Positions 1-8,735 of a stretch of 64,000 bases of DNA are shown piece after piece. The translations under genes were made by a program, and so were the position numbers. How positions within the stretch are numbered: the stretch's first letter is position 1; each line of letters opens with the position of its first letter. Source of the stretch: Gammaproteobacteria bacterium (GTDB lineage Bacteria; Pseudomonadota; Gammaproteobacteria; Pseudomonadales; PIVM01); NCBI GenBank assembly GCA_003353945.1, contig PIVM01000002.1, positions 69,569-133,568 of the forward strand, written 5' to 3'. The notes below the pieces were generated by a model. That model did not search any database, was not told the origin of the DNA, and worked only from the letters and a program-made list of their open reading frames with translations.

Positions 1-125
1 CAGGTTGGTATGGGCCTTACATACACGATATGCCGCTGTACATAGTAAAGTTAATTTTAGGGCGGTGACTGTATAACGATATCACCATAAATTGAAAATC
101 AGGTTGAAGAAAAGGAGAACACACG

Positions 126-488
126 ATGAGAGACGATATGTTGTCTTCCATACTTTCAGAGTTAAATGGCACATCTGCCGATATTGAGGCTTCCGCTGTT
201 ATATCGATTGATGGCTTAATGATTGCCTCAATGCTACCGCAGGGCATGGATGAAGACCGCGTTGGTGCCATGAGTGCTGCCATGCTCTCGTTGGGTGGAC
301 GAACTGCCGATGAACTTGGCAGGGGTGAACTTGAGCAGGTGCTAATTAAGGCTGATGATGGATTTGTTTTAATGACCAATGCGGGTAAGGATGCCGTAGT
401 GACAGTCATGGCAAAACCAAAAGCAAAACTTGGATTGATTTTTCTTGATGTAAAACGTGCAGCTGACAATATTGAGCAAATACTGTAA
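126..488 (+). CDS. Roadblock/LC7 domain protein
   Basis: This 120-residue protein consists of a single Roadblock/LC7 fold. The features seen are an N-terminal helix (LSSILSELN), a central strand pair around VISIDGLMIAS, a helix with MSAAMLSLGGRTADELGRG, and the strand block VLIKADDGFVLMTNAG followed by AVVTVMAKPKAKLG. In bacteria such proteins (MglB-type) act on small Ras-like GTPases such as MglA or serve as scaffold dimers. No GTPase gene is nearby, so the partner is unknown. An AGGAGA ribosome-binding site lies about 7 bases before the ATG. Family assignment is firm; the cellular role is not. Confidence 0.9.
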   Translation: MRDDMLSSILSELNGTSADIEASAVISIDGLMIASMLPQGMDEDRVGAMSAAMLSLGGRTADELGRGELEQVLIKADDGFVLMTNAGKDAVVTVMAKPKAKLGLIFLDVKRAADNIEQIL

Positions 489-669
489 TGCTTCATATAA
501 AATCCATCTTTAAGATAGTTATATTGCCAGCGAAAAAATAGAAATGAGCTTGTAAAAGAAACAACCAGAAATTGAGAGTTTGTATCAAGTCAAGTAAGGC
601 ATAAAAAAGGTGCATTTGTCTGGCAAACTCACACTTGATTTTCTATGATTATAGTTACCAAACTTTTGG

Positions 670-1323
670 GTGTTTAAAGAAATGACCAATAATCAACAGT
701 ACGATGCAGCCCACTTTTCCTTCTTAGAACTTATTCGGGTCCTTACCGATATCGTTGGTCCCGGTGCAGCTAAAGTCTCACTAATTAAGTTGGCAAAGGA
801 GGCTGCTCAGCAGGTGTCGAAAAAAGAATTTGCCGATATGGAGGAATTTATTAAATCTATTGAAGGCATGGATAATCCGATTTCGCAGTTTGAAGGGAAA
901 GCGGAATACCATGGTGATGGACTATTTGGATTGCCTCAATGTCCCTTCGCGCCAGCAATCAAAAATTATCAAAAAATGAAGCCAGAGATGCCTGCAGAGT
1001 TTGGTCTTGTTACGGATACATTGAATAGACCTACAGAGCAAACCAAACAACTCCGTGTTTTTGAAGGCGCTGCGGTCAGTCCTTTCTGCGGTGTTCATCA
1101 GCCGATTCGCAGTGCGATGGGATCAACAATAAAAGTGGGTGGTTACTCGCTGGAAGTATATCAGCTGGGTTGTAAATCTGGCGCTGGGAAGATATCTTGT
1201 GCTGACGAACGAATCAATGGGCTGGAGATTGACAGAAAAAAAGTGGAGGATGTGTTAGCGGATAATATGTGTTGCTACTACATCAAGCTTGTTTCTGATG
1301 AAGAATGTATAGAGGTAAAATAG
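670..1323 (+). CDS. Hypothetical cysteine-containing protein
   Basis: A 217-residue soluble protein that I do not recognise. It has no signal peptide or membrane segment. The N-terminal third is helical (around FLELIRVLTDIVGPGAAKVSLIKLAKEA). The C-terminal half carries scattered cysteines in short contexts: LPQCPF, SPFCGVH, LGCKSGAGKISC and NMCCYY. These could bind metal or be redox active, but the spacing matches no motif I know. Translation may begin at this GTG or at the in-frame ATG at 682; neither has a strong ribosome-binding site. It follows the Roadblock gene by about 180 bases on the same strand. Confidence 0.7.
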   Translation: MFKEMTNNQQYDAAHFSFLELIRVLTDIVGPGAAKVSLIKLAKEAAQQVSKKEFADMEEFIKSIEGMDNPISQFEGKAEYHGDGLFGLPQCPFAPAIKNYQKMKPEMPAEFGLVTDTLNRPTEQTKQLRVFEGAAVSPFCGVHQPIRSAMGSTIKVGGYSLEVYQLGCKSGAGKISCADERINGLEIDRKKVEDVLADNMCCYYIKLVSDEECIEVK

Positions 1324-1408
1324 AAGTCTCTGTTACATCGGAGTTTACTCATCTTAAAAAATTATTTATTCCGAAAAGTTAGGTGCAATGATTCTAGGTA
1401 GGATGGAT

Positions 1409-1654
1409 TCATTGCTTTTTTAGCTTGTGAGTAAAAGCGCTCAGTTGCCTCTCAGTGGGCCAATTTGCTTTTTCAACAAAGTAGATAAGTGCTGTTTTGG
1501 CCTGATCCTTGTCATGAAAGGGGCCGACGTCGAAGCCTTCCCGGGTATGAAAAAACCATTGGTCGTTTAGGATATAAAGTCGGTCGCTACGGTTAAATGG
1601 TAGTTCTTTTTCACCGCTACGTGCGCTCATGCCCATTGAGTATTGACTGTTCAT
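1409..1654 (-). CDS. Small hypothetical protein (DUF6316-like)
   Basis: An 81-residue protein with a compact core, NRSDRLYILNDQWFFHTREG followed by DVGPFHDKDQAKTALIYFVEK. This pattern of an aromatic strand, then a GPF turn, then a short helix resembles small gammaproteobacterial proteins that I recall as DUF6316; I could not confirm this. No function is known. An AGAGG ribosome-binding site lies 8 bases before the ATG, supporting the start. No signal peptide is present. Confidence 0.7.
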   Translation of the reverse strand: MNSQYSMGMSARSGEKELPFNRSDRLYILNDQWFFHTREGFDVGPFHDKDQAKTALIYFVEKANWPTERQLSAFTHKLKKQ

Positions 1655-1788
1655 GACAACAACCTCTTCAGCTCAGATCATTGATTGCTCCTGCGTGTTA
1701 GTATAAGCTCGCAATAATACTTGAGCAAGCAGCTGGTGTATTTTAATAGTTAGCAAATGGTCACTCTGATAAGTGTGCAGTGCTGATC

Positions 1789-2025
1789 TCAGGCGGTAAA
1801 ATCACACATAGAGCGAATATAATAACGAGTTGGTTGACTGTAGCCGCTATGTTCAATACTTGCGGCCTTCATTAAAGCAATGAGTTTATTGTGCTTATCG
1901 TAAAGTAGAGTTTCATAACCCAGGTTCTTTATACGGTGGCCTTTGTTTTGGTTTAAAGTCTCTCGAAAGATGGGGTAATTAACAGGTTGGAAGTTAGCTT
2001 GCTGCATATCTGTACGCCTATACAT
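1789..2025 (-). CDS. Small hypothetical protein
   Basis: A 78-residue basic protein of unknown family. The middle part (RIKNLGYETLLYDKHNKLIALMKAA) reads as two strands and a helix. A second in-frame ATG at residue 7 (base 2007), preceded by AGGCG, may be the true start. It lies between two other small unknown genes on the same strand, with gaps of more than 100 bases, so an operon is not evident. Confidence 0.45.
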   Translation of the reverse strand: MYRRTDMQQANFQPVNYPIFRETLNQNKGHRIKNLGYETLLYDKHNKLIALMKAASIEHSGYSQPTRYYIRSMCDFTA

Positions 2026-2228
2026 AGCTGTTGATATAGACAGTATATAGGAGTATAAAAAATCTGCAATGCTTTCAGAAAATATGAGAGGGCGCGATAA
2101 CTCACGTAGTGGATCGTAGGGAATCAGGTCAATGAAGAATAAAGTTTCTGAGTTTGTGGCAATGGGTAATGCGGAGAATATGTTTTATGGGGCAATTGTC
2201 TTGGATTTGCTTGCTTATTTCTGCAGCA

Positions 2229-2468
2229 CTAAGGTTCAAAATCCACATAATCGGCGAAGAGCCACCAGTCACGTTGATGGAAGCGATTTTGGCTGCGTCG
2301 CTGATGATGTCGGCGACAACCCGTTGCCGGAATTTTAGTCGATTGTTTGTGGCGACGACGGTCACGGGGATTGCGACGATCATCAAAAATAGTGGATGTA
2401 GAAGGGGCGTGGTTGTTCGCATTTTTTCTTCGGCCTGTTCTTATTGGCTGATTGCGACTCTTGCCCAT
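2229..2468 (-). CDS. Possible small Arg-rich protein with DRR and DWWL motifs
   Basis: A 79-residue very basic reading frame with repeated DRR-type motifs (FDDRRNPRDRRRHK) and a C-terminal RDWWLFADYVDFEP. Repeated DRR motifs followed by a DWWL-Y-V tail are reminiscent of small gammaproteobacterial proteins of unknown function, so I prefer this frame to the three other frames open here. The start is uncertain because no good ribosome-binding site precedes the ATG. It could be spurious. Confidence 0.4.
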   Translation of the reverse strand: MGKSRNQPIRTGRRKNANNHAPSTSTIFDDRRNPRDRRRHKQSTKIPATGCRRHHQRRSQNRFHQRDWWLFADYVDFEP

Positions 2469-2581
2469 TCGGTTATGGCTCTCAAAACGGAAGTGAAATT
2501 TCAGAATAAATTAGGACAGGCGATTCTACCAACTACTTCACGCTTATGGTGAGGCTTGTGTCACACTTTTAATCGTTTTCA

Positions 2582-3001
2582 TCAGGAGGCTAAAACAACC
2601 ATGGTCAAGCGGGAAATGCAAACACGTTTATCGTTGTCGTCCGTTATTCTGATATCCCAAACCTGGGTGGAGCGGCCTATGTGGACGGGTTTTGCGGCAC
2701 CATAAACCATTCCCTGTTTTATGCTGGCTAAATGATTCGCGTTGATTTCGAGTCCTACGCAGTGATGCCCGGGCGCAACAGTCATTTGAGCAGCAATGCT
2801 GCCTAGCGTTTCTGCCAGGGCGACTGAGGCACCCCCGTGGAGAATGCCCATGGGTTGGTGAGTGCGATGATCTACGGGCATTGATCCAATGATATAATCG
2901 TCACCGATTTCGATGATCTTGATACCCAAATGCTGAACGAGTGTATTTTTTGTAATGTGGTTAATCTCGTGCAGAGTAAGCTTCGACTTCCAGATAGACA
3001 A
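2582..3001 (-). CDS. PaaI/MenI-type hotdog thioesterase
   Basis: A hotdog-fold acyl-CoA thioesterase of about 139 residues, close in pattern to E. coli MenI (YdiI) and EntH. Key blocks are MPVDHRTHQPMGILHGGASVA and VGLEINANHLASIKQG, containing the HGG-x-S-x-x-L-A-E signature and the conserved N-H. The likely substrate is an aryl- or acyl-CoA thioester, cleaved in the cytoplasm. I place the start at a TTG (base 3001) because GGAGG lies 6 bases upstream and the protein then begins SIWKSKLTL, as in the family. A longer frame with an ATG at 3025 would add eight atypical residues and lacks a ribosome-binding site. It may salvage CoA from the neighbouring catabolic pathway, which is inference. Confidence 0.88.
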   Translation of the reverse strand: MSIWKSKLTLHEINHITKNTLVQHLGIKIIEIGDDYIIGSMPVDHRTHQPMGILHGGASVALAETLGSIAAQMTVAPGHHCVGLEINANHLASIKQGMVYGAAKPVHIGRSTQVWDIRITDDNDKRVCISRLTMVVLAS

Positions 3002-3200
3002 GATATGCCTCCGGCATGTTGGCATTGAGTGAGGCCAATACTCACGAAAATGTATTATCCTACAAAACTGAGTTGAATCGTCCGGCCCGACGCTTACAAC
3101 TGAATTTTATAGAATTATTCAGACAGCTGTGCATTATCTGCGTTGTGACTGTAAATGTAAATTCTGGGGTAATAGTGGTCGCGCAAAAAGTGCGAGAATA

Positions 3201-3226
3201 AAAAAGCCGCAGAATGCGGCTTTTCA
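3201..3226 (-). terminator. Rho-independent terminator after ETF beta
   Basis: A GCCGC stem, 5-base loop and GCGGC stem flanked by A and T runs on both sides. It lies about 20 bases after the ETF beta stop codon on the minus strand and could work in both directions. Confidence 0.8.
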
Positions 3227-3245
3227 AGGTAAGGAAGTGCCTTAG

Positions 3246-4043
3246 TTAAATGGTGCTGTCAGCGCGCAATTTTTCCAGCAGCTGTTTTGCCACATCCTCG
3301 GCAGAACCTTCGAGGAACTCACAATTACCCTGTATTTCGGGTACTTCCTGCTGACAGAGGATAGTCTTTGGTGCCAGATCGTCAGCACTCAAACCCAGAT
3401 CAGCAGCGGCGATATTGGTTGGTTTCTTCTTGCGTGCCGCCATTTTTGCCTTGGCAGTTGGGAAGCGCGGATCACCCAGTTCGTTGCTGATGGTGACAAC
3501 GGCAGGCATTGCGCCTTCCACGATTTCGTCGCCATCGGGTGTGACACGGGTTACGCGCAGGGTTGAGTCGTTCGCTTCAAGCGCGCGCGCCAGGGGAACC
3601 ACAGGCATGCCAAGTTTTTCGCCTATCAGTGCAGGCGTTGCACCCTGATCATCATCTGAGGCTTGGCGGCCACACAAAACAAGATCGGCTCCGCCAATGC
3701 TATTGATATAAGCTGCCAGTATGTTGGCAGTGACGTGATGATCCAGTGTGTTCAGATCTGCATCGATGGCGACAATCTCGTTGGCGCCCAGTGCGGCACA
3801 GTGCTTTAACAGCCCCTTCAAATCCTGGCCAATGGAGACGGCTGTGATTTGACAATCCACGCCTGCATCACGCAGTTGTAATGCGGCCTCAATGGCTTGC
3901 TCGTCAAAACCGTTTATCAGTCGTGGTACGGCAGCAACTTCCAGTGTTTTGCCATCGTCACCAATTTTAAGGTTGCCGGCTAGCACATAGTTGTTAACTG
4001 CATCGGGGTCTAATACTTCTTTAACGCACACTACAATTCGCAT
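3246..4043 (-). CDS. etfB: Electron transfer flavoprotein beta subunit
   Basis: This 265-residue protein is the beta subunit of an electron transfer flavoprotein, which takes electrons from acyl-CoA and related dehydrogenases. The AMP-binding fold starts MRIVVCVKEVLDPD. Family blocks are DQGATPALIGEKLG (132-145) and the beta signature AMPAVVTISNELGDPRFP (about 178-195), followed by a lysine-rich loop. A GGGAGAGG ribosome-binding site precedes the ATG. It is the last gene of a leftward group with a nitronate monooxygenase-like enzyme and a membrane Fe-S oxidoreductase. Its alpha partner lies about 23 kb away at 26833-27789, which is unusual because etfB and etfA are normally adjacent. Confidence 0.96.
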   Translation of the reverse strand: MRIVVCVKEVLDPDAVNNYVLAGNLKIGDDGKTLEVAAVPRLINGFDEQAIEAALQLRDAGVDCQITAVSIGQDLKGLLKHCAALGANEIVAIDADLNTLDHHVTANILAAYINSIGGADLVLCGRQASDDDQGATPALIGEKLGMPVVPLARALEANDSTLRVTRVTPDGDEIVEGAMPAVVTISNELGDPRFPTAKAKMAARKKKPTNIAAADLGLSADDLAPKTILCQQEVPEIQGNCEFLEGSAEDVAKQLLEKLRADSTI

Positions 4044-4123
4044 TCTTGCCTCTCCCTTTGGAAAACCGTTTTCAGGTCAGGGTTTCTTTTACTGTGTTAT
4101 TTAATCAAACTCTATTTTTTTGC

Positions 4124-4405
4124 CTATTCGTCCAGAAGGATCAAGCTGCCTTCGTCACACCAGACCGCGTCATAAGTATAGGCTTCCGGTTTCTGTGTCA
4201 ATTCAGACATCAGATACCAGCGCCAGGGATAATCGCCGTAATCGCGATAATCCCCCGTCAGTGCGCCAGCAAAAAACTGTCGGCCAGCATACTTTGTTTC
4301 GGCAATCTGCGCACCACCATCGCACTCGGCTTTCTTCCCCTTCATCTCAGGGTTATGACCACTGCGATAAGGTGAGTCGTCTTGTTCTTCAGGCTTTTCA
4401 ATCAC
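4124..4405 (-). CDS. Hypothetical protein between etfB and the NMO gene
   Basis: A 93-residue acidic frame of unknown family starting with GTG. It contains KKAECDGGAQIAETKYAG, an aromatic stretch GDYRDYGDYPWRWYL and a single C-terminal cysteine (AVWCDEGSL). It sits 44 bases after the nitronate monooxygenase-like gene and 80 bases before etfB, so it would be co-transcribed with both. Composition and position favour a real gene, but I know no homologue and the start is uncertain. Confidence 0.5.
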   Translation of the reverse strand: MIEKPEEQDDSPYRSGHNPEMKGKKAECDGGAQIAETKYAGRQFFAGALTGDYRDYGDYPWRWYLMSELTQKPEAYTYDAVWCDEGSLILLDE

Positions 4406-4449
4406 GTATTTGACCTGCTCAGTGTTCCGTTTGTGGATAGAGCATGCCT

Positions 4450-5556
4450 TTAATCCTCATCTTCACCGCAGAAGCCATCCAGTACGTCCAGTGCTTCCTC
4501 AACAAGATCAGATAGAATTTGACGAGCAGGCTTCATTTCAGTGACATAGTGAATGCCCTGCCCGGCCGCCTCTGTCATCAGATCCTTGCGTTGGTAATCC
4601 AGTGAACCCTGTATGTAATCAGACGAGAGCATCATCTGCAAGGGTGGCTTCAGTACAGGAGGTGCATCAGGCTTGCTCCACTCATTATGCCAAGGGCTGC
4701 GTGTGGTTCTCATCGTATAACCAGAGATACAGTTAGACCAGATAGCGTCCTCTGTTTCTGCTTCAATCAGGCGTTCTTTGAGCTGCAGGTTGACGTCTGA
4801 TTCGCGTGAAGCGAGCCACAAAGAGCCAGTCCAGACGGCGTCTGCTCCCAGAGCCAGTGCTGCCATCAGATGGCGACCGGTAGTAACACCTCCGCCAGCC
4901 AATACCGGAACGCCCGTGCCGCGAGCAATATCCACCACTTGGGGTACGATGGAGAAAGTACCGATATTACCGGTGTGGCCAGCCGCATCAAATCCCTGAG
5001 CAATAACGGCGTCAACGCCCGCGTCAATCTGCTTTTTAGCCTGGCGTGGTTTGCCGACCAATCCCCAAACCTGAATACCCAACTGGTGAGCGCGGTCGAG
5101 AATAAAGGCAGGCGATCCCAGTCCGGAAGCAAACACAGGCACTTTTTCATCAAAGATGACTTCAAGTTGGTTAAGTGCTCGTTTCTGGTCTAATCCGCCC
5201 CATGTGTGCAGATCCGGCGCTTCTTTAGGATCAGGCACATTGTATTTTTCTTTGATCATTTGCTCGTAGTCGCGCTGTTCCTGCGGAATCATCGCCATCA
5301 GCTCTTCGACAGTTTTCTCTTCAGGCACTGATGCAGGCAAGACAAGATCAATGCCGAAGGGCTTTCCATCAATGCGTTCACGGATCCAGCTGATATCGGC
5401 GGCTATCTGATCCGGTGTGTGCATGGCTTCGCCCAGTACGGCAAAACCACCCGCGTTGATAACCGCTACCGCAACGTCTTTGCAGTGGGTAAAAGCGACG
5501 ACGGGATACTCGATTCCCAGTTTTTCACAGAGTTGGGTGTGTAATGGGTCACTCAT
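4450..5556 (-). CDS. Nitronate monooxygenase-family FMN protein
   Basis: A 368-residue TIM-barrel flavoprotein of the nitronate monooxygenase (2-nitropropane dioxygenase) family. The FMN phosphate-binding part is clear: DAVIAQGFDAAGHTGNIGTF, then VLAGGGVTTGRHLMAALALG and ADAVWTGSLW. The family oxidises nitronates or acts as an NADH:quinone reductase, and many members in CoA-ester catabolic clusters have unknown true substrates. Here it sits between ETF beta and the EtfD-like gene, so a role as an auxiliary flavin oxidoreductase or enoyl reductase in the same pathway is plausible but inferred. The C-terminus is acidic (CGEDED). Confidence 0.9.
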   Translation of the reverse strand: MSDPLHTQLCEKLGIEYPVVAFTHCKDVAVAVINAGGFAVLGEAMHTPDQIAADISWIRERIDGKPFGIDLVLPASVPEEKTVEELMAMIPQEQRDYEQMIKEKYNVPDPKEAPDLHTWGGLDQKRALNQLEVIFDEKVPVFASGLGSPAFILDRAHQLGIQVWGLVGKPRQAKKQIDAGVDAVIAQGFDAAGHTGNIGTFSIVPQVVDIARGTGVPVLAGGGVTTGRHLMAALALGADAVWTGSLWLASRESDVNLQLKERLIEAETEDAIWSNCISGYTMRTTRSPWHNEWSKPDAPPVLKPPLQMMLSSDYIQGSLDYQRKDLMTEAAGQGIHYVTEMKPARQILSDLVEEALDVLDGFCGEDED

Positions 5557-5871
5557 GAGGGATCTCTTCTTTCAATTGGATATAAATAGATACGAAAAGC
5601 TCAAACAACTAAAGACCCTGACGCTCCGGTGGTTTCTGCTATTAACTTAAATAGGAGCGAGCTCTAGGCAGTTATTTGAAAACAAAGCCATTTTATCGAC
5701 AAATGATTCTAGCGAGTTGCCTGGATCAGTTCAGAAAGTTGGCAAATCGTAACCGGCCTAATAAGTATCAATAGGGGACATTTGTCAGGGCGGCCTATGC
5801 TACGCCTTGCTGAGTGTAAAAACAGCAGTTTTTTAAGGAGTCGGTCCACTCCTCTGACCAATTCCTCAGGC
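5557..5871. other. Intergenic region without a recognised gene
   Basis: A 315-base gap between the EtfD-like gene and the nitronate monooxygenase-like gene, both leftward. I see no convincing gene, hairpin terminator or repeat. The gap is long enough that the downstream genes may have their own promoter. Confidence 0.5.
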
Positions 5872-7866
5872 CTACTCTTCCGGCATAGCCTCAACCACCA
5901 GTTCAGCAATATCAAACACGGTGCGCTCTTCAGTGTGTTTGGTGGCGCTGGCGGTTAGCATCAGCAAACAGAAGGAGCAGGAGGTGGCGATTTTCTCAGC
6001 GCCGGTGTAAAACGCTTCCTGAACTCGCACATCGCTGACGCGGGCCGTGCCGCCTTGACCGCCCCAATAATTGCCGCCACCGGCGCCACAGCAAAAGCTG
6101 TCTTTCTTGTTACGGGGCATTTCGATCAATTCACCAACGGCAGATATGGCACTGCGGGTTTCATCAACAATATCGTTGTGCCGGGCCAGGTAGCAGGGGT
6201 CGTGGAAGGTGATGCTCTGATGGCTGTTTTTAACCAGTCGAAGTTTGTCCTGTTTGATCAACTGGTCTATCAGCACGGAGTGGGGAATAGTCTCCCATTT
6301 AGCGCCCAGTTCCGGGTAATAGCGGTCAAAGCTATTGAAGCAGTGCGCACACAGGGTAATCACTTTTTGAACGCCCATTTCTTCGAAATCTTCGATATTG
6401 GCCTCGGCAATTTCAACGAACTGCATCTCGTTACCCATCATTTTTGCCGGGTCGCCTGTGCAGCGGGCTTCTTCGAGAATACCGTAGGAGACGCCGGCTC
6501 TGTCGAGGATTTTTACCATGGCGCGGGCAATGTCCTGAGCGCGCTCCTCGAAGGTGACGGAACAACCGATCCACAATAGATATTCTGTCTCACCGGATTC
6601 AAAGAAGGGGACATCCAAACCTTCACGCCAGTCTTCCGGGTTGGAGCCTGTGCCAACAAAGGGGTGTTCGCGCGACTCCAAATTGCGATTGGCCGCTGCC
6701 ATGGTTTCTGGCATTTCCGACTGATCCATCACAAAGTTGCGGCGAAACTCCATGATGATTTCAGGAGGATTGTTACTGACCGGACACTGCTCAATACAGG
6801 CGCCACACGTCGTGCAGTTAAAGACGGCCTCCTGGCCAATGAGGTCGATCAGAGAGGCGTCATCGAATTTCTCCTGCTCCAGGTACTCGGCACAGGTCGC
6901 CATGACTTTCTTGGGTGACAGCTCTTTGCCTGTTTGCGCGGCCGGACAGGCTTCATGACAGCGGCCACACCACAGGCAGGCCGAGGCATCTATCAGGTTT
7001 TTCTGATTGAGATCAGACAGTTTGGTCGCACCAAACGTCATTTCTTCCTCTTCGTCCTCATCATCATCATCATCGTCTTCGTCATCAAAATCAAAATTGA
7101 TAGGCGCAAGGTTAATACCGGGGCGCTTTGATGCCAGAGCGGAATTGGCTGGACCAATTAACATATGGGACAGTGGCCCGCGACTGATCAGGGCAATCAG
7201 TGCACAGCCCATCAAGGCGTGAATCCACCACATCGCTTTAAAACCGGCAATGGCACCCTCTTCACCCAGCCAGTTGCCCAGTAATGCACCGAATGTGCTG
7301 CCGATAAATTCCGCGTTATTACTGTTGGGCTCAAAACCCAGTCTGAAGCTCTCTGCAGTAAAGCCTGCGATGATGATCGCCAGCATTAGGAGTTCACCCA
7401 GCAAAAAGGTAGACCGGGTTTTATCGCCCGCAGTGAGCCTTTCGGGGGGCATCAGGCGGCGAATAAGGAAAAATAACAAGCCGCAAAACAGCATAAGGCC
7501 GCCCAATTCACGACCGAGTTTCATAAACAGATAACCAAACCAACCTTCGTAAACCGGCACGCCGATAAAGGACAGCATGTAGGTGGCATGTCCGAAGATC
7601 AATAACAGTGCACCGATATACATGATGATATGGGCAACACCGGAGGCCGGGCGCTTTAACAGGCGTGACAAGAGCAAGCCCCGCTTGATAAAGGTATCCC
7701 TGTTGAATTTCGCCATTATGGCATCGCGGGTAATTTGCTCGCCAAAATACGGTTTCCCGTGTTCGATACCTTGCCAGATTTTCTGTAGACCCAGGTACAA
7801 AGAGTAGAGAGCGGCACAAAGCAGAACAGCCAGAATGACATAGTTATAGGCGGGGATAGTATCCAT
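5872..7866 (-). CDS. Membrane Fe-S oxidoreductase, EtfD/DgcB type
   Basis: This 664-residue protein probably moves electrons from ETF to the quinone pool. The first 240 residues carry about five membrane segments like the gamma subunit of nitrate reductase (for example VILAVLLCAALYSLYLG and WWIHALMGCALIALI). A linker of almost only Asp and Glu follows (about 259-277). Then come two [4Fe-4S] ferredoxin motifs, CLWCGRCHEACP (about 297) and CTTCGACIEQCP (about 350), and two cysteine-rich CCG domains of the heterodisulfide-reductase type, the second with CCGAGGG (about 590). This architecture matches mycobacterial EtfD and pseudomonad DgcB, which work with ETF. The ATG has only a weak ribosome-binding site. 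It is the first gene left of the accessory block. Confidence 0.9.
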   Translation of the reverse strand: MDTIPAYNYVILAVLLCAALYSLYLGLQKIWQGIEHGKPYFGEQITRDAIMAKFNRDTFIKRGLLLSRLLKRPASGVAHIIMYIGALLLIFGHATYMLSFIGVPVYEGWFGYLFMKLGRELGGLMLFCGLLFFLIRRLMPPERLTAGDKTRSTFLLGELLMLAIIIAGFTAESFRLGFEPNSNNAEFIGSTFGALLGNWLGEEGAIAGFKAMWWIHALMGCALIALISRGPLSHMLIGPANSALASKRPGINLAPINFDFDDEDDDDDDEDEEEEMTFGATKLSDLNQKNLIDASACLWCGRCHEACPAAQTGKELSPKKVMATCAEYLEQEKFDDASLIDLIGQEAVFNCTTCGACIEQCPVSNNPPEIIMEFRRNFVMDQSEMPETMAAANRNLESREHPFVGTGSNPEDWREGLDVPFFESGETEYLLWIGCSVTFEERAQDIARAMVKILDRAGVSYGILEEARCTGDPAKMMGNEMQFVEIAEANIEDFEEMGVQKVITLCAHCFNSFDRYYPELGAKWETIPHSVLIDQLIKQDKLRLVKNSHQSITFHDPCYLARHNDIVDETRSAISAVGELIEMPRNKKDSFCCGAGGGNYWGGQGGTARVSDVRVQEAFYTGAEKIATSCSFCLLMLTASATKHTEERTVFDIAELVVEAMPEE

Positions 7867-8131
7867 TGCGAACTCGGTTTTTTCAGTTTAAAAATAAATG
7901 GCTTAAAAAACGGCTGCTAATAATACACGAAATTGAGGATTTTCGCTGATGAAATCACTTGTTGCTGTAGGGTGGGCAATGTCCCTAATAGGACCTGCGG
8001 GGGTATTTGTACAGAAATTTACGGTTTCGTATGGGCTGCTAATAACCGGAAATTTCGTACAAGACATGCAAGGCTTCCCTGGTATTACAGGAGCTTCTTA
8101 ATTGACAGTGATGTGTCGTTATTAATTTTTA

Positions 8132-8425
8132 TTAGTAGCCCGCTTCTTTCTGATGTCGGAAGGCGAGCACATATACCGAATCGGTTTTCACATCAAAGTG
8201 ATAAAATGCAAAGTAACCAGAGTCTCCGAAGGGAACGATTAATTCCCGCAATTCTGGAAGATCATAAAACGGTCGACCTATCTCTGGCTCGGTTTCCAGC
8301 AGCGCGAATTGGCGTTCGATGGCTTGACCGGCTCGTATTGCCGCATGAGGATTTTTTTCAGCCAGAAACAATCTGCATCGCTCCAATCCTTGTGCAGCAC
8401 CTTCCGTGACAATTACTCGTGGCAC
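8132..8425 (-). CDS. parE: ParE/RelE-family toxin
   Basis: A 97-residue toxin of the RelE/ParE superfamily. It has the expected order of two N-terminal helices (AAQGLERCRLFLAEKNP, AAIRAGQAIERQFALLE), the turn PEIGRPFYDLPELRELIVPFG and the C-terminal strands GYFAFYHFD and SVYVLAFRHQKEAGY. The length and the ETEPEIGRP motif fit ParE-type toxins (gyrase poisons) better than ribosome-dependent RelE. It overlaps the upstream antitoxin gene by 13 bases, the usual arrangement for translational coupling. It lies at the left end of the accessory block. The ParE label is by similarity; the target is untested. Confidence 0.88.
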   Translation of the reverse strand: MPRVIVTEGAAQGLERCRLFLAEKNPHAAIRAGQAIERQFALLETEPEIGRPFYDLPELRELIVPFGDSGYFAFYHFDVKTDSVYVLAFRHQKEAGY

Positions 8426-8685
8426 TGAGGAATTTCTGTTTCTTTATCCGTACCCCAGGTAGTTAACCAGCTGCGTGCTTCCTTGCCACTCAGGTGTTGC
8501 CCGGTTTCCTTAAAAGTCGTCCAGGACGCCAAAGCCTCCTGCTTGAAACTCTCCCGTGCTTCTTCACGCTCAACGTAATCGCGTATCGCTTCACGCATGA
8601 TCCAATGCGCTGAACGATGCCGCATGTCTGCCAGGTGCTGGATGCGATTTTTCAGATCGTCATCAAGTTTAACCGATGTCGCCAT
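8413..8685 (-). CDS. parD: Ribbon-helix-helix antitoxin (ParD/CopG type)
   Basis: A 90-residue antitoxin. The N-terminus is a ribbon-helix-helix DNA-binding unit (MATSVKLDDDLKNRIQHLA, then RHRSAHWIMREAIRDYVEREE). The C-terminal half is an acidic and polar tail that would wrap the toxin. A GAGGA ribosome-binding site lies close to the ATG. It comes first in the two-gene operon and would repress its own promoter, as is usual in the family. The extended tail with GQHLSGKEARSWLTTWG is typical of the longer CopG/ParD group. Confidence 0.88.
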   Translation of the reverse strand: MATSVKLDDDLKNRIQHLADMRHRSAHWIMREAIRDYVEREEARESFKQEALASWTTFKETGQHLSGKEARSWLTTWGTDKETEIPQCHE

Positions 8686-8698
8686 ACTGAAATCCTCA

Positions 8699-8735
8699 TT
8701 ATTACTAGGTAGTACCTTTTAATACTATACCACAG
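8699..8735 (-). promoter_or_regulatory. Possible promoter/operator of the toxin-antitoxin operon
   Basis: Upstream of the antitoxin gene the minus strand has TATAGT (8724-8729), resembling a -10 box, inside an imperfect inverted repeat GGTAGTACC...ACTATACC. This is where an autorepressing RHH antitoxin would be expected to bind. Evidence is pattern only. Confidence 0.35.

Noticed and set aside
2132..2552. Other frames over 2.1-2.55 kb on both strands
   Set aside because: Only the basic DRR/DWWL frame has a protein-like pattern; the others lack start signals and recognisable composition.
6055..6579. 174-codon frame opposite the EtfD-like gene
   Set aside because: Antisense to a well-supported gene with clear Fe-S motifs; no ribosome-binding site.
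7933..8409. 158-codon plus-strand frame covering the toxin gene
   Set aside because: The minus strand encodes a clear ParE-type toxin with overlapping antitoxin; the plus frame has no recognisable domain.
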